Below, piece by piece: positions 1 to 8,207 of a stretch of 64,000 bases of DNA (position 1 is the stretch's first letter; each line of letters starts with the position of its first letter). Location of the stretch: positions 2,170,001-2,234,000 of the forward strand of contig NZ_CP046619.1 in NCBI RefSeq assembly GCF_009755725.1, written 5' to 3'. This DNA comes from Diaminobutyricimonas sp. LJ205. Lineage in GTDB: Bacteria > Actinomycetota > Actinomycetes > Actinomycetales > Microbacteriaceae. The position numbers and the translations under genes were made by a program. Below the pieces are notes generated by a model that worked only from the letters and a program-made list of their open reading frames with translations, had not been told where the DNA came from and did not search any database.

Positions 1-273
1 CAATGGGACCGGTCGCGCCGTGCGATGTGGCGAGACGCTGCACTGGCAGAAGGGTTTGCCGTCGTTCTGCATCACGTCGACGTGGATGAGGACGTCGCCG
101 TTCGCCGGGCAACTCAGCGGGCGGCAGCAGGAACGGCGGGCTCTCACGCTCTCACCGGTGATGATGTTCGACACCTCGCCGCGCTCTTTGAGCGACCTGC
201 GCCCGACGAAGGCATCCCGATCATTGTTCACCGAGTAACGAGCCCAGCGCCTACAGTCAGCACGGAGGGATAG
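1..273 (+). CDS. C-terminal part of an AAA-family kinase-like ATPase (partial)
   Basis: The reading frame is open from the first base and ends at TAG 271-273, giving the last 90 residues of a protein that starts outside the window. The tail, with a VLHHVDVDEDVAVRRATQRA stretch and a closing helix rich in charged residues, resembles the C-terminal half of small AAA_33-type predicted kinases, where arginines such as those in VRRA act as a lid. The P-loop is not in the window, so the family call is an inference. The next gene starts directly after the stop codon, so the two are probably co-transcribed. Confidence 0.5.
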   Translation, partial: QWDRSRRAMWRDAALAEGFAVVLHHVDVDEDVAVRRATQRAAAGTAGSHALTGDDVRHLAALFERPAPDEGIPIIVHRVTSPAPTVSTEG

Positions 274-1263
274 ATGAGCGAAGTGCTGGTGGATGCGGAG
301 CTGACGTCCAGCATCAAAGCGCGCTTGGGATCGTGGCATCCGGTGTTCGCCGCAGCCGTGGTCGCACCGAGCGGCGTCCGGCTGGCCAGCACCGGAGCCG
401 ACCTCGACGCCGATTTCGAGCTGGCGTCGGTCTCGAAGGCGATCACCGGGCTGCTCTACGCGGATTCCGTCAGTCGCGCCGAGATTCGCCCCGAGCAGGC
501 GCTCGGCGAATTGCTGCCGCTGGGTGGCGTTCCCGCTGCCGGCGTCAGCCTTGAATCGCTCAGCCGACACCGATCCGGGCTGCCGAGACTGCCGTCGTCG
601 GCGCACCCGTGGCGGCGGAGCCTCGCGCTCATGCGGCACGGCACCAACCCCTATGGCGAAAACCTGGAGCAGTTGCTGACGCAGGCTCGGCAGGTCCGGG
701 TGGGAAGGCCGCGGCCGCTCTACTCGAATTTCGGCTTCGAACTGCTCGGTCATGCGCTTGCGAGTGCAGCGGGGACGACCTACGCCGAACACGTCCGTGA
801 ACGGATCGCCCGCCCGCTCGGCCTCAGCTCCGTCAATGTTCCGGTTGCCCCCGAGCAGCTGCGCCCGCAGGCGCTGACCGGGCGAAACGCGAAGGGCCGG
901 CCGCGTGAGCCGTGGACCGGCGAAGCAATTGGGCCGGCCGGCGGCATCCGCGCGTCCATCACCGACATGGCCAGTCTGACCACCGCGCTGCTCGACGGCA
1001 CAGCGCCCGGGCTGCCAGCGCTGGACCCGGTCGCGCCGCTCGGAATCACCGGGCGGATCGGCGCGGCCTGGATCACCACGAAGGTCGCCGGGCGTGAAGT
1101 CACCTGGCACAACGGCCGATCCGGTGGCTTCGCGTCATGGCTGGGGCTGGATCGGGATGCCTCGATCGGCGTCGTGCTGCTGACCGCGACTTCCGCGAGT
1201 GTCGACAATGCGGGGATGGCCCTGTTGGTGGCTGAATCGGGCGGGTCGCGCCTAGCGACGTGA
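274..1263 (+). CDS. Serine hydrolase, class C beta-lactamase family
   Basis: The 329-aa protein has the three signatures of the penicillin-binding-protein/beta-lactamase fold: SVSK with nucleophile Ser52 and Lys55, YSN at 150-152, and HNG at 279-281 in the position of KTG. These residues form an acyl-serine site that cleaves amide or ester bonds. No signal peptide is obvious, so an intracellular esterase or peptidase is as likely as a lactamase. The ATG follows an upstream stop by zero bases and has GGAGGG as ribosome binding site. The substrate cannot be told from sequence. Confidence 0.8.
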   Translation: MSEVLVDAELTSSIKARLGSWHPVFAAAVVAPSGVRLASTGADLDADFELASVSKAITGLLYADSVSRAEIRPEQALGELLPLGGVPAAGVSLESLSRHRSGLPRLPSSAHPWRRSLALMRHGTNPYGENLEQLLTQARQVRVGRPRPLYSNFGFELLGHALASAAGTTYAEHVRERIARPLGLSSVNVPVAPEQLRPQALTGRNAKGRPREPWTGEAIGPAGGIRASITDMASLTTALLDGTAPGLPALDPVAPLGITGRIGAAWITTKVAGREVTWHNGRSGGFASWLGLDRDASIGVVLLTATSASVDNAGMALLVAESGGSRLAT

Positions 1264-1662
1264 CTAGCTCTCGATGAGCAGCAGGGCCACCGAGATCACC
1301 GCGGCGAGCACTCCCACCGCAGCGGTGATCGCCAGAAGCAGGCCGAGGATTTTCTCCCCCGCGCTCCGGGGGTGCAGGCGCATCCGCCCGGGCACGCGCC
1401 GCGAGTAGTAGACCTGGATCTTGTCCTTCCCCTTGATCTCATCGATCTCGTGCGGGTCCAGGGGGCGGTGTTCGACCGCGTCATCCGTCATCCAACGGGC
1501 GACGAGCCCGTCGTCCTCGGCGACGACGATCGCTTCGGTCTTCTCGTAGTCGCCCTCGGCGGATCGCCAGAGCAGAATCGCGAAGGCGCAGAGCACCGCG
1601 ACACCGAAACCGATCCAGGTGAATAGCTCGAGGATCGACCCCAGCTGATCGCTCGTCACCAT
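1264..1662 (-). CDS. Two-helix membrane protein of unknown function
   Basis: The 132-aa protein has one hydrophobic segment near residues 10-32 and a second at about 105-130, with a charged middle domain that contains a PLDPHEIDEIKG-like stretch. I do not recognise a named family; it looks like a conserved Microbacteriaceae membrane protein. Its stop codon touches that of the serine hydrolase with no spacer. A TAGGAT hexamer lies 7 nt before the ATG, so the transcript is probably leaderless. Confidence 0.6.
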   Translation of the reverse strand: MVTSDQLGSILELFTWIGFGVAVLCAFAILLWRSAEGDYEKTEAIVVAEDDGLVARWMTDDAVEHRPLDPHEIDEIKGKDKIQVYYSRRVPGRMRLHPRSAGEKILGLLLAITAAVGVLAAVISVALLLIES

Positions 1663-1669
1663 GGCGAAA

Positions 1670-1675
1670 ATCCTA
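1670..1675 (-). promoter_or_regulatory. -10 element of a probable leaderless promoter
   Basis: TAGGAT on the minus strand is followed by 7 nt and the ATG at 1662. The transcript would begin at or next to the start codon. No Shine-Dalgarno sequence is present, which supports this reading. Confidence 0.5.
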
Positions 1676-1734
1676 TCTGCGCAGAAGCGGCGGGGGCGTC
1701 ATCCAGTGTCGGATGCCGCTGAGACACTGAAGCC

Positions 1735-3054
1735 ATGGACCTCCTCGCACTGCTCGTCGGCCTCGTCATCGGTGTTGTTCTCGGCGGGCTGACCGCGGTG
1801 CTGATGCTGCGGTCGCGGGCGACGGCCACCGGGGAGGACCCGGCGCTGACTGAGGCTCGGCACCAGGCGGAACTGGCCGGGGTCCGTGCGGCCGAGCAGC
1901 AAGCTCGGGCATCGTTGATGGCCGAACTGGCCGCGGTCGAGGCAACTGCTATCGCGCTCGAGAAGCAGGTCGGTGAGCTGCACACCCAGCACCGCGAATT
2001 CGTCGAGCGGCAGCGCGTCGAACAGCAGGCCCAAGCCGAGCGCGACCGCGCCGAGAGCAAGGTGCTGCAGGCGCTCACCCCTGTGCAGGAGAACCTGCGC
2101 GCCATGCAGCTGAAGGTCACCGAACTCGAGACGCAACGCAGCCAGCAGCACGGCGAGCTGAGCCAGCAGCTGAAGGCCGCCAACGAGTCCGAAGAGCGCC
2201 TGCGCGCGACCGCCGAGGCGTTGGCGTCGGCGCTCAAGAGCAACAGCACCCGTGGTGTCTGGGGTGAGACGCAGCTGCGCAACGTGGTGCAGGCGGCGGG
2301 GCTCATCGAACGGGTCGACTTCGACGTGCAATCGAGCATCAGTTCGGATGCCGGATCCGGCCGCCCGGACATGGTGGTGCACCTTCCCGGGGGCAAGAAC
2401 ATCGCCGTCGACGCCAAGGTGCCGTTCAACGCCTACCTCGAGGCCAGCCAGATTCCGGCGACGGCAACCGGCGAGGAGGCTGTGCGCCGTGAGCAGTTGC
2501 TGAAGCAGCACGTCAAGGCGCTGCGCCACCACATCGACGCGCTCGCGAGCAAGACCTACTGGGCCGGGCTGGAGGCCTCCCCGGAACTGGTGATCGCGTT
2601 CATCCCGAGCGAATCGCTGGTCTCCAGCGCACTCGAGGCCGACCCAGGCATCATGGACTACGCGTTCAGCAAGCGCGTTGCGCTGTCCTCGCCGGTGACC
2701 CTGTGGTCGGTGCTGAAGACTGTCGCGTTCAGCTGGCAACAGGACGTGCTCACCGAGGACGCCAAGGTGCTCTTCGACCTCAGCCGGGAGCTCTACACCC
2801 GCCTGGCGAAGCTGGCGGAGCACATCGAGAAGCTCGGCCGCTCGATCGAGAGCACAGTCAAGAACTACAACGCGTTCGTCGGCTCCATGGAACGACAGGT
2901 GCTGCCGAGCGCCCGCAAGCTGAACGCGCTTGATGAATCCAAGGTGCTCGGCACGCTGCCCGGCATCGAGGAGTCACCGCGCGAGCTCACCGCGTTCGAA
3001 CTGACCACGGCAGGCGCCGAGCTCGCCGACGCGAAGGACGAGGACGCCGCTTAG
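1735..3054 (+). CDS. rmuC: DNA recombination protein RmuC
   Basis: The 439-aa protein has an N-terminal membrane helix (residues 2-24), a long coiled coil rich in Q, E, A and R (about 35-165), and a C-terminal nuclease-like domain with TRGVWGE near 172 and VDAKVPFNAY near 220, typical of RmuC. RmuC limits inversions at short inverted repeats and is thought to act as a nuclease on DNA structures. The length is normal. GACACT lies 6 nt before the ATG and could be a weak leaderless -10. A strong terminator follows at 3074-3119. Confidence 0.93.
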   Translation: MDLLALLVGLVIGVVLGGLTAVLMLRSRATATGEDPALTEARHQAELAGVRAAEQQARASLMAELAAVEATAIALEKQVGELHTQHREFVERQRVEQQAQAERDRAESKVLQALTPVQENLRAMQLKVTELETQRSQQHGELSQQLKAANESEERLRATAEALASALKSNSTRGVWGETQLRNVVQAAGLIERVDFDVQSSISSDAGSGRPDMVVHLPGGKNIAVDAKVPFNAYLEASQIPATATGEEAVRREQLLKQHVKALRHHIDALASKTYWAGLEASPELVIAFIPSESLVSSALEADPGIMDYAFSKRVALSSPVTLWSVLKTVAFSWQQDVLTEDAKVLFDLSRELYTRLAKLAEHIEKLGRSIESTVKNYNAFVGSMERQVLPSARKLNALDESKVLGTLPGIEESPRELTAFELTTAGAELADAKDEDAA

Positions 3055-3073
3055 CTGGCAGCTCCAGAGGAAA

Positions 3074-3119
3074 GGCCGCTCGGGAGGACGTTTCTGCTGA
3101 AACGTCCTCCCGAGCGGCC
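3074..3119. terminator. Bidirectional rho-independent terminator between rmuC and glpX
   Basis: Positions 3074-3093 and 3100-3119 form a perfect 20-bp inverted repeat with a 6-nt loop (CTGCTG). It sits between two convergent genes that stop at 3054 (+) and 3152 (-). The minus strand has a short TTT after the stem; no long T-tract is present on the plus side. Confidence 0.85.
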
Positions 3120-3151
3120 GAAATCCTTCCGAGGAGGGTTAGCTCAAGGTC

Positions 3152-4141
3152 TCAGTCGTCAAGCCACTTCGAGGCGAGGTGGTCGGCCGAGACGCGGCGG
3201 ATCGTGCCCGAGCGCGAGCGCAGCACCACGCTTTCGGTCTTGATGATCGGCCCGGAGCGGCGCACGCCGGAGACCAGTTCGCCATTGGTGACACCGGTCG
3301 CTACAAAGAAGGTGTTGTCGCCGCGAACGAGCTCGTCGGCCTCATAGACGTAGTCGAACTTGAGTCCGGCGTCGGCACCGCGCTGCTGCTCGTCATCATT
3401 GCGGGGCGCCAGCCGGCCCTGGATGAAACCACCCAGCGCCTTGATGGCGGCAGCGGTGGCGACACCCTCGGGGCTACCGCCGATGCCGACGCACATGTCG
3501 ATGCGGCTGCCATACCGGGCGGCGTTGATGCCACCGGCGACGTCACCGTCGAGCATCAACCGGGTGCCAGCCCCGGCTGCGCGGATCTCGTCGATCAGCT
3601 GCTCGTGCCGGGGGCGGTCGAGCACCGCGACGCGGAGCTCCGAGACATCCGTGCCCTTGGCCTTGGCCAGCGCACGCAGATTCTCGCCAATCGGCTGCCG
3701 GATGTCGACGACGCCGACACCCTCCGGGCCGGTGACGATCTTGTCCATGTAGAACACCGACGATGCGTCGAGCATGGTGCCGCGGTCGGAGACGGCGATC
3801 ATCGAGATCGCGTTCTGCCGGCCGGCGGCGGTGAGCGAGGTGCCGTCGATCGGGTCCACGGCGATGTCGCAGGCGGGGCCGCGGCCGTTGCCGACATGCT
3901 CACCGTTGTAGAGCATCGGCGCCTCGTCCTTTTCGCCCTCGCCGATGACCACCACTCCGTCGAAGTTGACGGTGCCGAGGAACTTGCGCATGGCATCGAC
4001 GGCGGCCTTGTCGGCGGCGTTCTTGTCACCGCGGCCGATGAACGGGTACGCGCGGATCGCGGCGGCCTCCGTCGCTCGGACGAGTTCCATCGCGAGGTTG
4101 CGGTCAGGCTGTTCGAAGAGGATTCCGGAATCCGGGGTCAC
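3152..4141 (-). CDS. glpX: Class II fructose-1,6-bisphosphatase GlpX
   Basis: GlpX removes the 1-phosphate from fructose 1,6-bisphosphate in gluconeogenesis and is the main FBPase of actinobacteria. The metal and substrate motifs GEGEKDEAPML (about 68-78) and DPIDGT (about 96-101) are intact. I place the start at GTG 4141 because GGAAGGA lies 6 nt upstream; the frame also has a TTG at 4168 without such a site. With GTG the protein has 329 residues, the usual length. fbaA, the matching aldolase, lies 600 bp upstream in divergent orientation. Confidence 0.94.
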   Translation of the reverse strand: MTPDSGILFEQPDRNLAMELVRATEAAAIRAYPFIGRGDKNAADKAAVDAMRKFLGTVNFDGVVVIGEGEKDEAPMLYNGEHVGNGRGPACDIAVDPIDGTSLTAAGRQNAISMIAVSDRGTMLDASSVFYMDKIVTGPEGVGVVDIRQPIGENLRALAKAKGTDVSELRVAVLDRPRHEQLIDEIRAAGAGTRLMLDGDVAGGINAARYGSRIDMCVGIGGSPEGVATAAAIKALGGFIQGRLAPRNDDEQQRGADAGLKFDYVYEADELVRGDNTFFVATGVTNGELVSGVRRSGPIIKTESVVLRSRSGTIRRVSADHLASKWLDD

Positions 4142-4249
4142 GAGGCGTCCTTCCAGTAGGCGAAACAAGGTGGAGCACGCCGGGTGGTAGGACAGCGTTA
4201 CCGGGCCCAGCTTAGTCGGCGGCTCCGCGAGGCTCTATTGCCCCAGTGC

Positions 4250-4567
4250 TCAGAGCAAGCCCTGCGCCTCGGTGCCCGCGGGGATCGGTGCCATGCGGGT
4301 GACCTCGACCGGGCGGGCGAGAAGCCCCTCAAGGGCCGCGTTCTGGGCGGCGACCGCTGCGCCTGCAGCGTGCTTGTCGAGCAACTCCTCGGTCTCCCAC
4401 TTCTCGATCATCACGATCACCCCGTGCATGTCGTTGTGGATCGCGTACAACTCGCAGCCCGGTTCCTCGTGGACGGCGGCGATCGTGGGTTTCAGTGCCT
4501 CGACTACGGCGTCGTACTGGCCGGGCGCTGGCTCGAAGATGGCGGTGACGATGACGGGAGTGCTCAT
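4250..4567 (-). CDS. Antibiotic biosynthesis monooxygenase (ABM) domain protein, putative quinol monooxygenase
   Basis: From ATG 4567 the product has 105 residues and is a single ABM-type ferredoxin-like barrel: an N-terminal strand (VIVTAIFEPAPGQYDAV), the EPGCELYAIHND segment and EKWETEELLDKHA, the usual YgiN-like order. Such proteins are small dimeric cofactor-free oxygenases or oxidoreductases; the substrate here is unknown. The frame extends 60 codons upstream, but that part runs into a repeat element and looks non-coding. Confidence 0.8.
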   Translation of the reverse strand: MSTPVIVTAIFEPAPGQYDAVVEALKPTIAAVHEEPGCELYAIHNDMHGVIVMIEKWETEELLDKHAAGAAVAAQNAALEGLLARPVEVTRMAPIPAGTEAQGLL

Positions 4568-4603
4568 GTGCTCAATTATCGAGGAAGGCTTTCGGGGTTG
4601 AAG

Positions 4604-4652
4604 GTTTCGAGACGCGTCGCTCGCTTCGCTCGCGGCGCTCCCGGGCCACCGG
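4604..4652. repeat. Intergenic GTTTCGA...CGCTCGC repeat, copy 1
   Basis: The stretch begins GTTTCGAGACGC, continues with imperfect CGCTCGC repeats and ends GGGCCACCGG. A related copy lies at 21589-21635 with the same beginning and a CAACCAGCGG end. Both are in gene-free DNA. Confidence 0.5.
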
Positions 4653-4681
4653 AGGGGCAGGCACTCTCTGGGATGGATCAA

Positions 4682-4687
4682 TAGACT
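4682..4687 (+). promoter_or_regulatory. Probable -10 element of fbaA
   Basis: TAGACT lies 53 nt before the fbaA ATG and gives a leader of about 45 nt with an AGGAGAG ribosome binding site. No good -35 hexamer is visible at 16-18 nt spacing. Confidence 0.4.
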
Positions 4688-4740
4688 CTGAGGGACGGCC
4701 TGAATGACCTGGCCGCGTCCGCGCCTGCAGAGGAGAGACA

Positions 4741-5766
4741 ATGCCAATCGCGACCCCTGATCAGTACGCCGAAATGTTGGACAAGGCCAAGACCCGCGGT
4801 TTTGCCTATCCGGCGATCAACGTTTCCTCGTCGCAGACGATCAACGCCGTGCTGCAGGGCCTGTCCGAGGCAGAGTCCGACGGCATCATTCAGATCACGA
4901 CCGGCGGTGCCGACTATGTGGCCGGCCAGAGCGTCAAGGCCCGCGCATCCGGCGCCCTCGCCTTCGCCGCGTTCGCCACCGAGGTCGCTAAGAACTACCC
5001 GGTGACGGTTGCGTTGCACACCGATCACTGCCCGAAGGACGCCCTCGACGGCTTCGTGATGCCGCTGATCGAGGCGTCGGAGTCCGAGGTCAAATCCGGC
5101 CGCAACCCGATCTTCCAGTCCCACATGTGGGATGGCTCTGCGGTTCCGCTGAAGGAAAACATCGAGATCGCCCAGGACCTGCTGCCGCGGATGAAGTCGA
5201 TCGGCGCGGTGCTCGAGGTCGAGGTCGGCGTCGTCGGCGGTGAAGAAGACGGTGTCAGCCACGACATCAACGAGCACCTGTACACCACGCTCGAGGACGC
5301 CATCCAGATCGTCGATGCCCTCGGTCTCGGCGAGCAGGGCCGGTACATGGCCGCGCTTACCTTCGGCAACGTGCACGGCGTCTACAAGCCGGGCAACGTG
5401 AAGCTGCGTCCCTCGCTGCTCAAGGAGATCCAGGACGGCCTGCAGCAGAAGTACGGCACCGGTCCCAAGCCGCTGGACCTCGTCTTCCACGGCGGATCCG
5501 GGTCATCGGATGCCGAGATCGCCGAAGCCGTGGCCAATGGCGTCATCAAGATGAACATCGACACCGACACGCAGTACGCCTTCACCCGCTCGATCACCGA
5601 CTACATGCTGAAGAACTACGACGGCGTGCTCAAGGTCGACGGCGAGGTGGGCAACAAGAAGCTCTACGACCCGCGCGCGTGGGGCAAGGTCGCCGAACGC
5701 GACATGGCTGCCCGCGTTGTCGAGGCGACGAAGCAGCTGGGCTCGGCCGGGCACTCCGGCAACTAA
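4741..5766 (+). CDS. fbaA: Class II fructose-bisphosphate aldolase
   Basis: The enzyme splits fructose 1,6-bisphosphate into DHAP and glyceraldehyde 3-phosphate and runs in reverse in gluconeogenesis. The 341-aa protein carries the zinc-site HTDHCPKD (His93, His96), the EVEVGVVGGEEDG loop and the HGGSGSS phosphate motif at His250. The length and the missing long insert fit the long (FbaA) subgroup of actinobacteria. AGGAGAG stands 5 nt before the ATG. Glycolytic context with glpX nearby. Confidence 0.96.
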   Translation: MPIATPDQYAEMLDKAKTRGFAYPAINVSSSQTINAVLQGLSEAESDGIIQITTGGADYVAGQSVKARASGALAFAAFATEVAKNYPVTVALHTDHCPKDALDGFVMPLIEASESEVKSGRNPIFQSHMWDGSAVPLKENIEIAQDLLPRMKSIGAVLEVEVGVVGGEEDGVSHDINEHLYTTLEDAIQIVDALGLGEQGRYMAALTFGNVHGVYKPGNVKLRPSLLKEIQDGLQQKYGTGPKPLDLVFHGGSGSSDAEIAEAVANGVIKMNIDTDTQYAFTRSITDYMLKNYDGVLKVDGEVGNKKLYDPRAWGKVAERDMAARVVEATKQLGSAGHSGN

Positions 5767-5769
5767 GCG

Positions 5770-5829
5770 TCAGTCGCTCTGGAGGGCGGGCAGCTGGAAG
5801 CGTAAGCGCAGCCGCTCGCCCTCTTGCCG
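5770..5829 (-). pseudogene. Remnant copy of the C-terminal tail of the adjacent sensor-like gene
   Basis: Read on the minus strand, 5829-5770 gives RQEGERLRLRFQLPALQSD and a TGA stop. This mirrors the last residues of the neighbouring gene, DEGRERHLRFRLPPSNRT and stop. The DNA is also alike (GCAGC.GGAA.CG.A.G.GC.GCTCGC). No longer homologous frame is left, so this looks like the end of a lost tandem paralogue or a local duplication. Confidence 0.5.
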
Positions 5830-5846
5830 TTCCCCGGCTAAGTCGC

Positions 5847-6989
5847 CTAGGTGCGGTTCGACGGCGGCAGCCGGAACCGCAGGTGCCGCTCGCGACCCTC
5901 GTCCCATTCGGCACCGTCCGTGACCGCCTGCAGAGTCAGGTAGAACGGCGCGAACAGTTCGACCGCCTGCTGGCTGTGCAGCTCGAGCGGCAGGGTGACC
6001 TCAAGCACACCGCCGTGCGAGGTGTCGGCCAGCCGCACCTCGATGCTGCGTCCCCACAGCACGGGGGCCGTCGCCGCTGTGCGCAGCAAGCCACGCAGGG
6101 CGGAACGCTGGGGTGCCGGCATCCGCTCGGCCAGCCGGTCCGGATCGCTCACCCGGATCGGGACCGAGCCGATTGCTGCGGTCACCAGGTCGTCAAGCCA
6201 ACTGCTCTGCACTCGGCTGACCAGCACCGAACGAGCGGTGCGGGAGAGTTCTGCCGCCCGGTCACGGTCGGCTTCGCTGACCATGCCGACTCGGGCGATC
6301 CGATCGAGGAACGGAGTGACCTCTTCGCCGACGCGCCCAATCGCGCTTCGACGCAGGTGATTCAGCGACGTTTCGGCGGGTGTCGCCGCCGCCGCCGAAA
6401 CCTGCCGGTCCCGCCAGACCATCACGCGCTCGGCCAGCACCAAACAGTAGATCGAGCAGGCGACACCCGCGACGATCGGCGTGGCCGCGCCGATCAGGGC
6501 CACCGCAAATTGGGTGCCGAACGCGTGCTCGGTCCACCCGTGCAGCGCCGCCACCCCGCAGACGACTGCGGTCAGTGCCGCGTAGACCACGTTGAGCGCG
6601 GCGGGGTTGCGCAGGCTCAGTGCGGCGAGGACGAGTGCGGCGGTGAACGGCGCCCACCAGATCGCAACTGCCACGAGGCCGGGGGCGTAACCGATTGCTG
6701 AGATGACAACGCCCGCCCAGCACAGGATGAGCGGAACCACCGCATGCCAGGCGCGGCCGGTGGGCCGGTTCGGCGCGGCGTTCCATCCGACGACGGTGAA
6801 CGCCAACAACTGCAGGACGAACGCGATCACCTGCGGCAGCACTGGTGCCTCGGCCGGCCAGGTGAGGAGCATCACGATTCCCCCGCCGACCACCGCGAGC
6901 AGGGCGAACGCGGCAGGAAGGTAACGGTTCGCGAACCAACTCAGCGGGTCGGCCTGCTGCGGAGACAGCCACCAAGCGTCACGTCTCAC
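5847..6989 (-). CDS. Six-helix membrane protein with a degenerate histidine-kinase-like tail
   Basis: The 380-aa product has about six hydrophobic helices in residues 18-215 and a cytoplasmic part of about 165 residues. Its end, RSALRGLLRTAATAPV followed by IEVRLADTSHGGVLEVTLPL, follows the strand order of a HATPase_c domain, but the N-box asparagine and the glycine boxes are missing. I therefore read it as a pseudo-kinase. Start GTG 6989 has GGTGGAGG 6 nt upstream and overlaps the end of the kinase gene by 11 bases, so the two are translationally coupled and probably work together. Confidence 0.6.
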   Translation of the reverse strand: MRRDAWWLSPQQADPLSWFANRYLPAAFALLAVVGGGIVMLLTWPAEAPVLPQVIAFVLQLLAFTVVGWNAAPNRPTGRAWHAVVPLILCWAGVVISAIGYAPGLVAVAIWWAPFTAALVLAALSLRNPAALNVVYAALTAVVCGVAALHGWTEHAFGTQFAVALIGAATPIVAGVACSIYCLVLAERVMVWRDRQVSAAAATPAETSLNHLRRSAIGRVGEEVTPFLDRIARVGMVSEADRDRAAELSRTARSVLVSRVQSSWLDDLVTAAIGSVPIRVSDPDRLAERMPAPQRSALRGLLRTAATAPVLWGRSIEVRLADTSHGGVLEVTLPLELHSQQAVELFAPFYLTLQAVTDGAEWDEGRERHLRFRLPPSNRT

Positions 6990-8172
6990 GCGATGCCTCC
7001 ACCGCAACCAGCGGCACCGACAGGATGGCACTCGTCCCGATGCCTGGTCGAGACCAGATCGTCGCGCGACCGCCCACACGGCGCAAGCGGCCGACGATCG
7101 AGTTCCGCACGCCGAGTCGGTCCGGCTCGATCGAATCGGTCTCGAAGCCAACGCCGCGATCCATCACCATCACCGTCGCCTGACGCTCATCGCTGTCGAT
7201 GAACACCTCGGCCGCCGCGACCCCGGAGTGCCTCACGACATTGTCGAGACAGGCCCGGATGGCTGCCAGCAGCGCCTCCTGGCCGGCGTCATCAAGCTTC
7301 GCAAACACGGTGTCGTCGCCGCTGATATCCACCGCGAGATCACGGTCGGCATAGGCGCGCACCAGTGTGGTCAGCTCGCCAGAACTGGCGGGTGTCGTCG
7401 GGGACGCTCCCCCACCAGACAGGGTCGCCGAGCGCAGTTCGGTGGCATCCGCCCGAAGTCGCGCCCGCGTCGCGTCGTCCAGTGGTCCGGTGTTGTGCGA
7501 CAGCGCCACCAGGTCCGCCAGAACCGTGTCATGCGCGATCGCCGCGAGCCGCCGTTCGGCATCGCGGTCGGCGGCCAGGCGGGCGCTCTCCAGGTCGAGT
7601 TGGCGGAGATCCGGCAACTGACGACGTTCCACCCGGCTGCTCAGCCAGCACGCGAGGACGGTGGCACTGAATGTGATCGCGGCGAGCGCGGGGCCGGCGC
7701 CGAGTCGCACATCGGCATCCAGCAGCAGGGAAGGAAGCAGGCTCACGATCGTCCCCGCGCCGAGCCCGGCGACACTCCAGCCGATCGTGCTGATCGGGTT
7801 GGTACCGACCCGCCCCAACAGGGTCAGCACAAGCGCGCCGCGAGAGACCAGCATGGCATTGTCGTCGAGGGTGGGCAGTTCAGCCAGCAATGACAGCTGA
7901 AAGCCTGCGACGGCGAGGGAGCCGACGAACAGATAGAGCACCGCGGTGTCACGCCTCGGGCGGGCGATGTACAGCAGATACATCGCCAGCTGGGCGAATA
8001 GGAACAGCAACGGGAGGGGCAGCACATCGAGCCGTCCGAGTCCGGCGAGCACGTCGATCAGCAGTGCCGCGCCGGCGAGCAGCCAGAACACTCCAGTCGC
8101 TCGGGTCGCCAGGGAGACCCCCCGGCGCATGGCAACGGCGACGAGGATCCGAGGCGGAACAGCCGAGTGCAC
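6979..8172 (-). CDS. Sensor histidine kinase, NarL/DesK-like (HisKA_3-type) membrane protein
   Basis: The 397-aa protein has several N-terminal membrane helices, then RRLAAIAHDTVLADL with the His-Asp pair of a HisKA_3-like H-box, then CLDNVVRHSG (N-box), MDRGVGF (G1) and RPGIGTSA (G2) in an intact ATPase domain. It should autophosphorylate and pass phosphate to a response regulator, but none is found nearby. I prefer GTG 8172 because TACGAT lies 6 nt upstream (leaderless); ATG 8130 is the alternative. The next gene downstream is its coupled pseudo-kinase. Confidence 0.75.
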   Translation of the reverse strand: MHSAVPPRILVAVAMRRGVSLATRATGVFWLLAGAALLIDVLAGLGRLDVLPLPLLFLFAQLAMYLLYIARPRRDTAVLYLFVGSLAVAGFQLSLLAELPTLDDNAMLVSRGALVLTLLGRVGTNPISTIGWSVAGLGAGTIVSLLPSLLLDADVRLGAGPALAAITFSATVLACWLSSRVERRQLPDLRQLDLESARLAADRDAERRLAAIAHDTVLADLVALSHNTGPLDDATRARLRADATELRSATLSGGGASPTTPASSGELTTLVRAYADRDLAVDISGDDTVFAKLDDAGQEALLAAIRACLDNVVRHSGVAAAEVFIDSDERQATVMVMDRGVGFETDSIEPDRLGVRNSIVGRLRRVGGRATIWSRPGIGTSAILSVPLVAVEASRET

Positions 8173-8178
8173 ATCGTG

Positions 8179-8184
8179 ATCGTA
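8179..8184 (-). promoter_or_regulatory. -10 element of a probable leaderless promoter for the sensor kinase
   Basis: TACGAT is followed by exactly 6 nt and GTG 8172 on the minus strand. No ribosome binding site is present before that GTG. Confidence 0.45.
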
Positions 8185-8207
8185 TCGGCGCGCGCCGACA
8201 TCGCCGG

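Noticed and set aside
4568-4747. 60-residue N-terminal extension of the ABM monooxygenase
   Set aside because: It includes an intergenic repeat and has no family similarity; ATG 4567 gives the normal domain length.
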